From contig NW_027183981.1 in NCBI RefSeq assembly GCF_041296385.1, positions 2,234,501-2,298,500 on the forward strand: 64,000 nt of DNA, in the 5' to 3' direction. The position numbers and the translations under genes were made by a program. Positions within the stretch are counted from its first letter, which is position 1. Every line of letters begins with the position of its first letter. The DNA comes from Aphelocoma coerulescens (lineage: Eukaryota > Chordata > Aves > Passeriformes > Corvidae). Under the pieces are notes generated by a model. That model searched no databases. It worked only from the letters and a program-made list of their open reading frames with translations, and was not told where the DNA came from. Below are positions 45,166 to 57,711 of this stretch, in pieces.

Positions 45166-46230
45166 ATGTCTGTCCCGGACAAAAATCCATCATGTCCAAG
45201 GTGTCTGACCCGGTTTACTAATACGCTGGGGTTAACAGACCATCTAAAGACGTCCCATGGCTGTAATAAGATCTGGTTTAGGTGCTCTAAGTGTGGTAAA
45301 CAAAATCTGAAATACCACAGTATCTCCTGTCATGTCCCTCGGTGCAAAGGTGAAGGATTTGTGGCCCCTACGGGTAGCTGGGTCTGTGAGGTGTGCTCTA
45401 GAGGTTTTGCTACAAAGATTGGACTGGGACAGCACAAGAGGTTACAACATCCTCTTGTGTGTAATGTGGAACGGATAGCTGCCTCTCACCCCAAAGAAAC
45501 ATCTTTGCGGGGGGCCCATAAGAAGGTATGGACCGAGGAGGAAGAGGCTCTCCTGAATCAATTGGTGGTTAAGTTTGCTGGTAGCAGGAACATCAATCAG
45601 CTAATAGCGGAGCACTTGCCATCTAAGACGCCAAAGCAGATTAGTGACAAAAGACGCCTTCTAGGAAAAGGTCCCTCAAAGAAAGTTCGATTTAGAGAAG
45701 GCGGGGCTGTAGGCAGAGAAGAACCTCCCCAATCTGCTAAGGGGCAAAGTGAGGGACGCTTGGTGCTCCACTATCATGATATCATCAAGCTGAAGCTATC
45801 GGCCGGCGAGTTCACCGTGTGTCAGGAGGCCTTTGAGAAAATAATGCAGGGGCAAGATCCGCAATCAGTGGTGAACGAAGTGTATGAGAAGTTTCGGGAT
45901 AGCCAGGATAGGCTTAACCATAAAGTGTCTAAGCCGCGAAGGCCCCGGGGGCCTCGAGGCCAAAAAGCATCCGGGGTGACAACTAAACGGATGCAGAAAA
46001 GGGCCGTTAAGCGAGGAAAATATCTGAGATATCAGAGGTTGTTTCAGATACATAGAGGGAGGTTGGCACGGGTTATTTTGGATAACACGGAAGCCCTGCA
46101 GTGCCAAATACCATCTGGTGTTATCCACAGTGCACATTTAAAGAGAGATGGGAAACATCTGTCTGTTTTAGTGGTCTTGAATCCTTCCCAGTATATAGGG
46201 AGGCGGATAACACCATGTTTCGAGACCTGA
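45166..46230 (+). CDS. R2 three-zinc-finger/Myb ORF (unit 11)
   Basis: Uninterrupted 354 codons, protein identical to unit 1, although this unit has extra damage downstream. Confidence 0.87.
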   Translation: MSVPDKNPSCPRCLTRFTNTLGLTDHLKTSHGCNKIWFRCSKCGKQNLKYHSISCHVPRCKGEGFVAPTGSWVCEVCSRGFATKIGLGQHKRLQHPLVCNVERIAASHPKETSLRGAHKKVWTEEEEALLNQLVVKFAGSRNINQLIAEHLPSKTPKQISDKRRLLGKGPSKKVRFREGGAVGREEPPQSAKGQSEGRLVLHYHDIIKLKLSAGEFTVCQEAFEKIMQGQDPQSVVNEVYEKFRDSQDRLNHKVSKPRRPRGPRGQKASGVTTKRMQKRAVKRGKYLRYQRLFQIHRGRLARVILDNTEALQCQIPSGVIHSAHLKRDGKHLSVLVVLNPSQYIGRRITPCFET

Positions 46231-47436
46231 TTTCAGAGAGAGACTGGTAAGAACTTGAATGAGATGTGTAAAACCTCCGCTCCTGGGCCAGATGGGATTG
46301 CTCTGGGTCATCTTATTAAAATAGACCCTAAGTTCTCCCAGTTGACAGAGATCTTCAACCTCTGGCTTGCCACCGGAACTTTACCGGACGCGCTGCGGGA
46401 CTGCCTGACAGTTTTGATACCCAAGTCATCCAATGAGGAGAAACCTGGTGATATCAACAACTGGAGGCCTATCACCATTGCTTCAGTGGTGTTTAGGTTG
46501 TTCTCCAGGATCGCGAATGCGAGACTGGCCCGTGCATGTCCCATTAACCCCAGACAACGGGGTTTTATCAGCGCATCAGGCTGTTCTGAGAACCTTAAGC
46601 TGTTACAGCTTTTGGTTAAGAAGGCAAAACAGGAACATAGAAGTTTGGGGGTGGTATTTGTGGATATTGCCAAGGCATTTGATACCGTTTGCCAGCAGCA
46701 TATTATAGCTGGTTTGGTTAAGAGGGGAGTTGATTCCCATATAATCCATCTAATTGGTGAGATGTACAGGAATATTAAGACGTACATCGTCGCCAAGAAT
46801 GGGAAAACAGACCCCATTAACACCTGCTCCGGTGTTAAACAGGGCAACCCAATGTCACTTTTGTTATTCAACCTGGCGCTGGATCCTCTCCTATGTAAAC
46901 TGGAAACGGAAGGGTGTGGATTCCATCTTGGTGGATTTAAGATTACGGCCATGGCCTTCGCAGATGATCTGGTGCTTCTGAGCGACTCATGGGAAGGCAT
47001 GTGTTATAACATCAAAATTTTGGAGACCTTTTGTGAGCTTACTGGTCTCCGAACTCAAGAAGAGAAATGCCACGGCTTTTACATCAAGCCGACCAAGGAC
47101 GCGTATACCATCAGTGACTGTCCTGCTTGGCAAGTTGGAGGGACTCCCCTCAACATGATCAACCCGGGAAGCTCAGAGAAATATCTTGGCACACAGATTG
47201 ACCCTTGGACCGGTTTCGCTGATCCTGGCCTTCCTACGAAACTTGAAGAATGGCTTCATCGGATTGGTAGCGCACCACTTAAACCTCTTCAGAAAGCCGA
47301 TAGGACATATACCATCCCTAGACTGATATATCTGGCTGACCATACCAATGTAAAAACTGGGCTCCTCGAATCCCTTGACTTGATGATAAAAAAAATCGGT
47401 CAAGGAGCGGCTTCATCTCCCAACTTGTACATGTGA
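46231..47436 (+). pseudogene. R2 RT fragment (unit 11)
   Basis: Identical protein to unit 1. Confidence 0.92.
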
Positions 47437-48283
47437 TGCCATCCTGTATTCGAGATTTAAAGACGGAGGGCTGGGGTTTATCAAATTGGCGGCGCTTATA
47501 CCTAGTATTCAAGCGCGAAGATTGCACAGATTAGCTCAATCTTCGGATGGGACCTTGGTTTCTTTTTTGAAGGGTGAACATCTAGAATTGATACATGAGA
47601 AATTATGGGTTAAAGCTGGGGGTGTACGAGAGTCCGTCCCCCAAATTTGGGACCCCATCCCATTGATGGAAGTCGCTAGCGAGGGGAGTGAAGCCTTGTC
47701 TGAGTGGGAGGCACCACGTTCCAAGCTTCGCCTTCCTAGGCCCTGTGACTGGCGGAAGGTGGAATTCAATAAATGGAAACATCTGGTTGCCCAGGGCCAT
47801 GGGATTGAAAATTTTGAGAATGATAAGATCAGTAATGACTGGTTGATGCATTACCGCAGCATCCCTCACAGAAAACTCATAACGGCGCTGCAATTAAGAG
47901 CGAAGGTCTACCCCACTCGGGAATTCTTAGCAAGGGGTAGACACGATGTCTGTGTTCGATCCTGCAGACACTGCGGCGCCGAATATGAATCAGCGTCCCA
48001 TGTCATCGGAAAATGCCCAATTACTCAGGACGCCAGAATTAAAAGGCATAATTTCATCTGCGAAACCCTTAGCTGAGAAGCTAAGAGGGAGAATTGGACG
48101 GTTTTCCAGGAGCCGCATTTGAGAGATGAAGAAAATGAGTTATTTAAGCCTGATTTAATCTTTGTGAAGGATGCTAAGGCACTTGTAGTGGACGTAACAG
48201 TGAGATACGAGCACAGCAATTCTTCACTGAAAGGGGCCGCTGTGGAGAAGGCAAAAAAGTATCCTTCTTCCACAGATTTGTGA
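47390..48283 (+). pseudogene. R2 endonuclease fragment with private stop (unit 11)
   Basis: CGA to TGA at 48074-48076 cuts the frame after the CCHC knuckle and before the PD-(D/E)xK core. The frame is open again after the stop up to 48283. Confidence 0.91.
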
Positions 48284-49347
48284 CCTCACTAATGTAACAT
48301 CTGTAGAGTTCACTGGTTTCCCCTTAGGAGCGCGGGGGAAATGGTATGAGAGGAACTCTGAATTGGTACAGGCCTTGGGACTCTCTAAAACGAGGCTAGG
48401 GAGACTAGCCCGGGCCCTGGCATCCAGAGCACTCTTCTCTTCTGTAGATATCGTACATATGTTCGCAAGCAAAGCCAGATTGTTTGTACCTTTACAATAA
48501 AGGCCCCTTCCCTGAGTGGTTCGAGCTGGACAGTGGAATTGGTTTTGGGTGGGAGGGGTTCACCCGTCATAACGCGTCTTGCCCATATTTGGGCTACAAA
48601 TTTGGATTCGACCAGGTGGACGGGCCACCTTTACTTAACCCAGAAAAGAAACATACCATTTTATATGTTTATTAAATAGCCATAGTTACTAACTGGGCAT
48701 AGCTGCAGAGGTCGCACCTCCTCGTGGTCCCGCCGGATACCCGTAAGGGTAACTAAGTCGACCTCTGCCCCAGTGTGAGTGAGGGGGTAATATCTCCCCT
48801 CCCTATTGCTGGACTCGCCACCCAGTGGTAGATTCACAAATCGCAGAAACAAATTTATTGGCGCAGCTATTTGCTGTTGCCCAAAGCCTTGTCCACGGGC
48901 ATTAGTTGGACACAGTCTGCAGGTTGGTCGAGGGTTCCACCTGCAGACTCTGACAACCCTCTTTTAGATTTGACCAAACGCCATCTCGGTCTTGACAATG
49001 GTACAATCTGTGGCTTTGCGGTACGTGTCTACGGCCACCCAAACTGACCCTTTAGATCTGTGGGTTAGAGAGGCCAGAATTCCACCACTATCTGTGGTGT
49101 TAGAGGAGGAAAGAATCAATCTTGTACCTTTGGAGTTTATAAACTCCAAAGTTGCTCTTGAAGTTGGGAGCCATCTGGGTAACACCGCAGATTGTCTGGC
49201 TGTATTTCCTGAACCTTATGAAATCTTGCCCTTTGGGCTGGTTCAGGAAGAAATAAATGGGTGTGAAACAAGAGAAATAGAGGAGCCAATGACACCTGGG
49301 ACTCCTCCGGGATCAGAGGGGGCGGAACAATTACAGGAACTCCTGTT

Positions 49348-50412
49348 ATGTCTGTCCCGGACAAAAATCCATCATGTCCAAGGTGTCTGACCCGGTTTAC
49401 TAATACGCTGGGGTTAACAGACCATCTAAAGACGTCCCATGGCTGTAATAAGATCTGGTTTAGGTGCTCTAAGTGTGGTAAACAAAATCTGAAATACCAC
49501 AGTATCTCCTGTCATGTCCCTCGGTGCAAAGGTGAAGGATTTGTGGCCCCTACGGGTAGCTGGGTCTGTGAGGTGTGCTCTAGAGGTTTTGCTACAAAGA
49601 TTGGACTGGGACAGCACAAGAGGTTACAACATCCTCTTGTGTGTAATGTGGAACGGATAGCTGCCTCTCACCCCAAAGAAACATCTTTGCGGGGGGCCCA
49701 TAAGAAGGTATGGACCGAGGAGGAAGAGGCTCTCCTGAATCAATTGGTGGTTAAGTTTGCTGGTAGCAGGAACATCAATCAGCTAATAGCGGAGCACTTG
49801 CCATCTAAGACGCCAAAGCAGATTAGTGACAAAAGACGCCTTCTAGGAAAAGGTCCCTCAAAGAAAGTTCGATTTAGAGAAGGCGGGGCTGTAGGCAGAG
49901 AAGAACCTCCCCAATCTGCTAAGGGGCAAAGTGAGGGACGCTTGGTGCTCCACTATCATGATATCATCAAGCTGAAGCTATCGGCAGGCGAGTTCACCGT
50001 GTGTCAGGAGGCCTTTGAGAAAATAATGCAGGGGCAAGATCCGCAATCAGTGGTGAACGAAGTGTATGAGAAGTTTCGGGATAGCCAGGATAGGCTTAAC
50101 CATAAAGTGTCTAAGCCGCGAAGGCCCCGGGGGCCTCGAGGCCAAAAAGCATCCGGGGTGACAACTAAACGGATGCAGAAAAGGGCCGTTAAGCGAGGAA
50201 AATATCTGAGATATCAGAGGTTGTTTCAGATACATAGAGGGAGGTTGGCACGGGTTATTTTGGATAACACGGAAGCCCTGCAGTGCCAAATACCATCTGG
50301 TGTTATCCACAGTGCACATTTAAAGAGAGATGGGAAACATCTGTCTGTTTTAGTGGTCTTGAATCCTTCCCAGTATATAGGGAGGCGGATAACACCATGT
50401 TTCGAGACCTGA
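49348..50412 (+). CDS. R2 three-zinc-finger/Myb ORF (unit 12)
   Basis: Protein identical to unit 1; silent variant at 49986. Confidence 0.87.
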   Translation: MSVPDKNPSCPRCLTRFTNTLGLTDHLKTSHGCNKIWFRCSKCGKQNLKYHSISCHVPRCKGEGFVAPTGSWVCEVCSRGFATKIGLGQHKRLQHPLVCNVERIAASHPKETSLRGAHKKVWTEEEEALLNQLVVKFAGSRNINQLIAEHLPSKTPKQISDKRRLLGKGPSKKVRFREGGAVGREEPPQSAKGQSEGRLVLHYHDIIKLKLSAGEFTVCQEAFEKIMQGQDPQSVVNEVYEKFRDSQDRLNHKVSKPRRPRGPRGQKASGVTTKRMQKRAVKRGKYLRYQRLFQIHRGRLARVILDNTEALQCQIPSGVIHSAHLKRDGKHLSVLVVLNPSQYIGRRITPCFET

Positions 50413-51618
50413 TTTCAGAGAGAGACTGGTAAGAACTTGAATGAGATGTGTAAAACCTCCGCTCCTGGGCCAGATGGGATTGCTCTGGGTCATCTTATTA
50501 AAATAGACCCTAAGTTCTCCCAGTTGACAGAGATCTTCAACCTCTGGCTTGCCACCGGAACTTTACCGGACGCGCTGCGGGACTGCCTGACAGTTTTGAT
50601 ACCCAAGTCATCCAATGAGGAGAAACCTGGTGATATCAACAACTGGAGGCCTATCACCATTGCTTCAGTGGTGTTTAGGTTGTTCTCCAGGATCGCGAAT
50701 GCGAGACTGGCCCGTGCATGTCCCATTAACCCCAGACAACGGGGTTTTATCAGCGCATCAGGCTGTTCTGAGAACCTTAAGCTGTTACAGCTTTTGGTTA
50801 AGAAGGCAAAACAGGAACATAGAAGTTTGGGGGTGGTATTTGTGGATATTGCCAAGGCATTTGATACCGTTTGCCAGCAGCATATTATAGCTGGTTTGGT
50901 TAAGAGGGGAGTTGATTCCCATATAATCCATCTAATTGGTGAGATGTACAGGAATATTAAGACGTACATCGTCGCCAAGAATGGGAAAACAGACCCCATT
51001 AACACCTGCTCCGGTGTTAAACAGGGCAACCCAATGTCACTTTTGTTATTCAACCTGGCGCTGGATCCTCTCCTATGTAAACTGGAAACGGAAGGGTGTG
51101 GATTCCATCTTGGTGGATTTAAGATTACGGCCATGGCCTTCGCAGATGATCTGGTGCTTCTGAGCGACTCATGGGAAGGCATGTGTTATAACATCAAAAT
51201 TTTGGAGACCTTTTGTGAGCTTACTGGTCTCCGAACTCAAGAAGAGAAATGCCACGGCTTTTACATCAAGCCGACCAAGGACGCGTATACCATCAGTGAC
51301 TGTCCTGCTTGGCAAGTTGGAGGGACTCCCCTCAACATGATCAACCCGGGAAGCTCAGAGAAATATCTTGGCACACAGATTGACCCTTGGACCGGTTTCG
51401 CTGATCCTGGCCTTCCTACGAAACTTGAAGAATGGCTTCATCGGATTGGTAGCGCACCACTTAAACCTCTTCAGAAAGCCGATAGGACATATACCATCCC
51501 TAGACTGATATATCTGGCTGACCATACCAATGTAAAAACTGGGCTCCTCGAATCCCTTGACTTGATGATAAAAAAAATCGGTCAAGGAGCGGCTTCATCT
51601 CCCAACTTGTACATGTGA
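50413..51618 (+). pseudogene. R2 RT fragment (unit 12)
   Basis: Identical protein to unit 1. Confidence 0.92.
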
Positions 51619-52465
51619 TGCCATCCTGTATTCGAGATTTAAAGACGGAGGGCTGGGGTTTATCAAATTGGCGGCGCTTATACCTAGTATTCAAGCGCGA
51701 AGATTGCACAGATTAGCTCAATCTTCGGATGGGACCTTGGTTTCTTTTTTGAAGGGTGAACATCTAGAATTGATACATGAGAAATTATGGGTTAAAGCTG
51801 GGGGTGTACGAGAGTCCGTCCCCCAAATTTGGGACCCCATCCCATTGATGGAAGTCGCTAGCGAGGGGAGTGAAGCCTTGTCTGAGTGGGAGGCACCACG
51901 TTCCAAGCTTCGCCTTCCTAGGCCCTGTGACTGGCGGAAGGTGGAATTCAATAAATGGAAACATCTGGTTGCCCAGGGCCATGGGATCGAAAATTTTGAG
52001 AATGATAAGATCAGTAATGACTGGTTGATGCATTACCGCAGCATCCCTCACAGAAAACTCATAACGGCGCTGCAATTAAGAGCGAAGGTCTACCCCACTC
52101 GGGAATTCTTAGCAAGGGGTAGACACGATGTCTGTGTTCGATCCTGCAGACACTGCGGCGCCGAATATGAATCAGCGTCCCATGTCATCGGAAAATGCCC
52201 AATTACTCAGGACGCCAGAATTAAAAGGCATAATTTCATCTGCGAAACCCTTAGCCGAGAAGCTAAGAGGGAGAATTGGACGGTTTTCCAGGAGCCGCAT
52301 TTGAGAGATGAAGAAAATGAGTTATTTAAGCCTGATTTAATCTTTGTGAAGGATGCTAAGGCACTTGTAGTGGACGTAACAGTGAGATACGAGCACAGCA
52401 ATTCTTCACTGAAAGGGGCCGCTGTGGAGAAGGCAAAAAAGTATCCTTCTTCCACAGATTTGTGA
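51572..52465 (+). pseudogene. R2 endonuclease fragment (unit 12)
   Basis: Identical protein to unit 1. Confidence 0.91.
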
Positions 52466-53529
52466 CCTCACTAATGTAACATCTGTAGAGTTCACTGGTT
52501 TCCCCTTAGGAGCGCGGGGGAAATGGTATGAGAGGAACTCTGAATTGCTACAGGCCTTGGGACTCTCTAAAACGAGGCTAGGGAGACTAGCCCGGGCCCT
52601 GGCATCCAGAGCACTCTTCTCTTCTGTAGATATCGTACATATGTTCGCAAGCAAAGCCAGATTGTTTGTACCTTTACAATAAAGGCCCCTTCCCTGAGTG
52701 GTTCGAGCTGGACAGTGGAATTGGTTTTGGGTGGGAGGGGTTCACCCGTCATAACGCGTCTTGCCCATATTTGGGCTACAAATTTGGATTCGACCAGGTG
52801 GACGGGCCACCTTTACTTAACCCAGAAAAGAAACATACCATTTTATATGTTTATTAAATAGCCATAGTTACTAACTGGGCATAGCTGCAGAGGTCGCACC
52901 TCCTCGTGGTCCCGCCGGATACCCGTAAGGGTAACTAAGTCGACCTCTGCCCCAGTGTGAGTGAGGGGGTAATATCTCCCCTCCCTATTGCTGGACTCGC
53001 CACCCAGTGGTAGATTCACAAATCGCAGAAACAAATTTATTGGCGCAGCTATTTGCTGTTGCCCAAAGCCTTGTCCACGGGCATTAGTTGGACACAGTCT
53101 GCAGGTTGGTCGAGGGTTCCACCTGCAGACTCTGACAACCCTCTTTTAGATTTGACCAAACGCCATCTCGGTCTTGACAATGGTACAATCTGTGGCTTTG
53201 CGGTACGTGTCTACGGCCACCCAAACTGACCCTTTAGATCTGTGGGTTAGAGAGGCCAGAATTCCACCACTATCTGTGGTGTTAGAGGAGGAAAGAATCA
53301 ATCTTGTACCTTTGGAGTTTATAAACTCCAAAGTTGCTCTTGAAGTTGGGAGCCATCTGGGTAACACCGCAGATTGTCTGGCTGTATTTCCTGAACCTTA
53401 TGAAATCTTGCCCTTTGGGCTGGTTCAGGAAGAAATAAATGGGTGTGAAACAAGAGAAATAGAGGAGCCAATGACACCTGGGACTCCTCCGGGATCAGAG
53501 GGGGCGGAACAATTACAGGAACTCCTGTT

Positions 53530-54594
53530 ATGTCTGTCCCGGACAAAAATCCATCATGTCCAAGGTGTCTGACCCGGTTTACTAATACGCTGGGGTTAAC
53601 AGACCATCTAAAGACGTCCCATGGCTGTAATAAGATCTGGTTTAGGTGCTCTAAGTGTGGTAAACAAAATCTGAAATACCACAGTATCTCCTGTCATGTC
53701 CCTCGGTGCAAAGGTGAAGGATTTGTGGCCCCTACGGGTAGCTGGGTCTGTGAGGTGTGCTCTAGAGGTTTTGCTACAAAGATTGGACTGGGACAGCACA
53801 AGAGGTTACAACATCCTCTTGTGTGTAATGTGGAACGGATAGCTGCCTCTCACCCCAAAGAAACATCTTTGCGGGGGGCCCATAAGAAGGTATGGACCGA
53901 GGAGGAAGAGGCTCTCCTGAATCAATTGGTGGTTAAGTTTGCTGGTAGCAGGAACATCAATCAGCTAATAGCGGAGCACTTGCCATCTAAGACGCCAAAG
54001 CAGATTAGTGACAAAAGACGCCTTCTAGGAAAAGGTCCCTCAAAGAAAGTTCGATTTAGAGAAGGCGGGGCTGTAGGCAGAGAAGAACCTCCCCAATCTG
54101 CTAAGGGGCAAAGTGAGGGACGCTTGGTGCTCCACTATCATGATATCATCAAGCTGAAGCTATCGGCCGGCGAGTTCACCGTGTGTCAGGAGGCCTTTGA
54201 GAAAATAATGCAGGGGCAAGATCCGCAATCAGTGGTGAACGAAGTGTATGAGAAGTTTCGGGATAGCCAGGATAGGCTTAACCATAAAGTGTCTAAGCCG
54301 CGAAGGCCCCGGGGGCCTCGAGGCCAAAAAGCATCCGGGGTGACAACTAAACGGATGCAGAAAAGGGCCGTTAAGCGAGGAAAATATCTGAGATATCAGA
54401 GGTTGTTTCAGATACATAGAGGGAGGTTGGCACGGGTTATTTTGGATAACACGGAAGCCCTGCAGTGCCAAATACCATCTGGTGTTATCCACAGTGCACA
54501 TTTAAAGAGAGATGGGAAACATCTGTCTGTTTTAGTGGTCTTGAATCCTTCCCAGTATATAGGGAGGCGGATAACACCATGTTTCGAGACCTGA
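53530..54594 (+). CDS. R2 three-zinc-finger/Myb ORF (unit 13)
   Basis: Uninterrupted 354 codons, protein identical to unit 1. Confidence 0.87.
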   Translation: MSVPDKNPSCPRCLTRFTNTLGLTDHLKTSHGCNKIWFRCSKCGKQNLKYHSISCHVPRCKGEGFVAPTGSWVCEVCSRGFATKIGLGQHKRLQHPLVCNVERIAASHPKETSLRGAHKKVWTEEEEALLNQLVVKFAGSRNINQLIAEHLPSKTPKQISDKRRLLGKGPSKKVRFREGGAVGREEPPQSAKGQSEGRLVLHYHDIIKLKLSAGEFTVCQEAFEKIMQGQDPQSVVNEVYEKFRDSQDRLNHKVSKPRRPRGPRGQKASGVTTKRMQKRAVKRGKYLRYQRLFQIHRGRLARVILDNTEALQCQIPSGVIHSAHLKRDGKHLSVLVVLNPSQYIGRRITPCFET

Positions 54595-55800
54595 TTTCAG
54601 AGAGAGACTGGTAAGAACTTGAATGAGATGTGTAAAACCTCCGCTCCTGGGCCAGATGGGATTGCTCTGGGTCATCTTATTAAAATAGACCCTAAGTTCT
54701 CCCAGTTGACAGAGATCTTCAACCTCTGGCTTGCCACCGGAACTTTACCGGACGCGCTGCGGGACTGCCTGACAGTTTTGATACCCAAGTCATCCAATGA
54801 GGAGAAACCTGGTGATATCAACAACTGGAGGCCTATCACCATTGCTTCAGTGGTGTTTAGGTTGTTCTCCAGGATCGCGAATGCGAGACTGGCCCGTGCA
54901 TGTCCCATTAACCCCAGACAACGGGGTTTTATCAGCGCATCAGGCTGTTCTGAGAACCTTAAGCTGTTACAGCTTTTGGTTAAGAAGGCAAAACAGGAAC
55001 ATAGAAGTTTGGGGGTGGTATTTGTGGATATTGCCAAGGCATTTGATACCGTTTGCCAGCAGCATATTATAGCTGGTTTGGTTAAGAGGGGAGTTGATTC
55101 CCATATAATCCATCTAATTGGTGAGATGTACAGGAATATTAAGACGTACATCGTCGCCAAGAATGGGAAAACAGACCCCATTAACACCTGCTCCGGTGTT
55201 AAACAGGGCAACCCAATGTCACTTTTGTTATTCAACCTGGCGCTGGATCCTCTCCTATGTAAACTGGAAACGGAAGGGTGTGGATTCCATCTTGGTGGAT
55301 TTAAGATTACGGCCATGGCCTTCGCAGATGATCTGGTGCTTCTGAGCGACTCATGGGAAGGCATGTGTTATAACATCAAAATTTTGGAGACCTTTTGTGA
55401 GCTTACTGGTCTCCGAACTCAAGAAGAGAAATGCCACGGCTTTTACATCAAGCCGACCAAGGACGCGTATACCATCAGTGACTGTCCTGCTTGGCAAGTT
55501 GGAGGGACTCCCCTCAACATGATCAACCCGGGAAGCTCAGAGAAATATCTTGGCACACAGATTGACCCTTGGACCGGTTTCGCTGATCCTGGCCTTCCTA
55601 CGAAACTTGAAGAATGGCTTCATCGGATTGGTAGCGCACCACTTAAACCTCTTCAGAAAGCCGATAGGACATATACCATCCCTAGACTGATATATCTGGC
55701 TGACCATACCAATGTAAAAACTGGGCTCCTCGAATCCCTTGACTTGATGATAAAAAAAATCGGTCAAGGAGCGGCTTCATCTCCCAACTTGTACATGTGA
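54595..55800 (+). pseudogene. R2 RT fragment (unit 13)
   Basis: Identical protein to unit 1. Confidence 0.92.
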
Positions 55801-56647
55801 TGCCATCCTGTATTCGAGATTTAAAGACGGAGGGCTGGGGTTTATCAAATTGGCGGCGCTTATACCTAGTATTCAAGCGCGAAGATTGCACAGATTAGCT
55901 CAATCTTCGGATGGGACCTTGGTTTCTTTTTTGAAGGGTGAACATCTAGAATTGATACATGAGAAATTATGGGTTAAAGCTGGGGGTGTACGAGAGTCCG
56001 TCCCCCAAATTTGGGACCCCATCCCATTGATGGAAGTCGCTAGCGAGGGGAGTGAAGCCTTGTCTGAGTGGGAGGCACCACGTTCCAAGCTTCGCCTTCC
56101 TAGGCCCTGTGACTGGCGGAAGGTGGAATTCAATAAATGGAAACATCTGGTTGCCCAGGGCCATGGGATCGAAAATTTTGAGAATGATAAGATCAGTAAT
56201 GACTGGTTGATGCATTACCGCAGCATCCCTCACAGAAAACTCATAACGGCGCTGCAATTAAGAGCGAAGGTCTACCCCACTCGGGAATTCTTAGCAAGGG
56301 GTAGACACGATGTCTGTGTTCGATCCTGCAGACACTGCGGCGCCGAATATGAATCAGCGTCCCATGTCATCGGAAAATGCCCAATTACTCAGGACGCCAG
56401 AATTAAAAGGCATAATTTCATCTGCGAAACCCTTAGCCGAGAAGCTAAGAGGGAGAATTGGACGGTTTTCCAGGAGCCGCATTTGAGAGATGAAGAAAAT
56501 GAGTTATTTAAGCCTGATTTAATCTTTGTGAAGGATGCTAAGGCACTTGTAGTGGACGTAACAGTGAGATACGAGCACAGCAATTCTTCACTGAAAGGGG
56601 CCGCTGTGGAGAAGGCAAAAAAGTATCCTTCTTCCACAGATTTGTGA
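55754..56647 (+). pseudogene. R2 endonuclease fragment (unit 13)
   Basis: Identical protein to unit 1. Confidence 0.91.
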
Positions 56648-57711
56648 CCTCACTAATGTAACATCTGTAGAGTTCACTGGTTTCCCCTTAGGAGCGCGGG
56701 GGAAATGGTATGAGAGGAACTCTGAATTGCTACAGGCCTTGGGACTCTCTAAAACGAGGCTAGGGAGACTAGCCCGGGCCCTGGCATCCAGAGCACTCTT
56801 CTCTTCTGTAGATATCGTACATATGTTCGCAAGCAAAGCCAGATTGTTTGTACCTTTACAATAAAGGCCCCTTCCCTGAGTGGTTCGAGCTGGACAGTGG
56901 AATTGGTTTTGGGTGGGAGGGGTTCACCCGTCATAACGCGTCTTGCCCATATTTGGGCTACAAATTTGGATTCGACCAGGTGGACGGGCCACCTTTACTT
57001 AACCCAGAAAAGAAACATACCATTTTATATGTTTATTAAATAGCCATAGTTACTAACTGGGCATAGCTGCAGAGGTCGCACCTCCTCGTGGTCCCGCCGG
57101 ATACCCGTAAGGGTAACTAAGTCGACCTCTGCCCCAGTGTGAGTGAGGGGGTAATATCTCCCCTCCCTATTGCTGGACTCGCCACCCAGTGGTAGATTCA
57201 CAAATCGCAGAAACAAATTTATTGGCGCAGCTATTTGCTGTTGCCCAAAGCCTTGTCCACGGGCATTAGTTGGACACAGTCTGCAGGTTGGTCGAGGGTT
57301 CCACCTGCAGACTCTGACAACCCTCTTTTAGATTTGACCAAACGCCATCTCGGTCTTGACAATGGTACAATCTGTGGCTTTGCGGTACGTGTCTACGGCC
57401 ACCCAAACTGACCCTTTAGATCTGTGGGTTAGAGAGGCCAGAATTCCACCACTATCTGTGGTGTTAGAGGAGGAAAGAATCAATCTTGTACCTTTGGAGT
57501 TTATAAACTCCAAAGTTGCTCTTGAAGTTGGGAGCCATCTGGGTAACACCGCAGATTGTCTGGCTGTATTTCCTGAACCTTATGAAATCTTGCCCTTTGG
57601 GCTGGTTCAGGAAGAAATAAATGGGTGTGAAACAAGAGAAATAGAGGAGCCAATGACACCTGGGACTCCTCCGGGATCAGAGGGGGCGGAACAATTACAG
57701 GAACTCCTGTT

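Larger units (their letters stand above)
44495..48676 (+). mobile_element. R2 unit 11 (extra nonsense mutation)
   Basis: Complete unit. Leader ORF 44816-45208, tail 48261-48500, ribozyme 44523-44586. Variants: C to T at 47806 (CpG, shared with unit 3), C to T at 48074 (CpG, creates TGA in the endonuclease frame) and C to G at 48366 (tail, Leu to Val). It is among the most diverged copies seen. Confidence 0.94.
48677..52858 (+). mobile_element. R2 unit 12
   Basis: Complete unit. Leader ORF 48998-49390, tail 52443-52682, ribozyme 48705-48768. Carries the shared C-to-A variant at 49986. Confidence 0.94.
52859..57040 (+). mobile_element. R2 unit 13
   Basis: Complete unit. Leader ORF 53180-53572, tail 56625-56864, ribozyme 52887-52950. 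No variant noticed. Confidence 0.94.
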
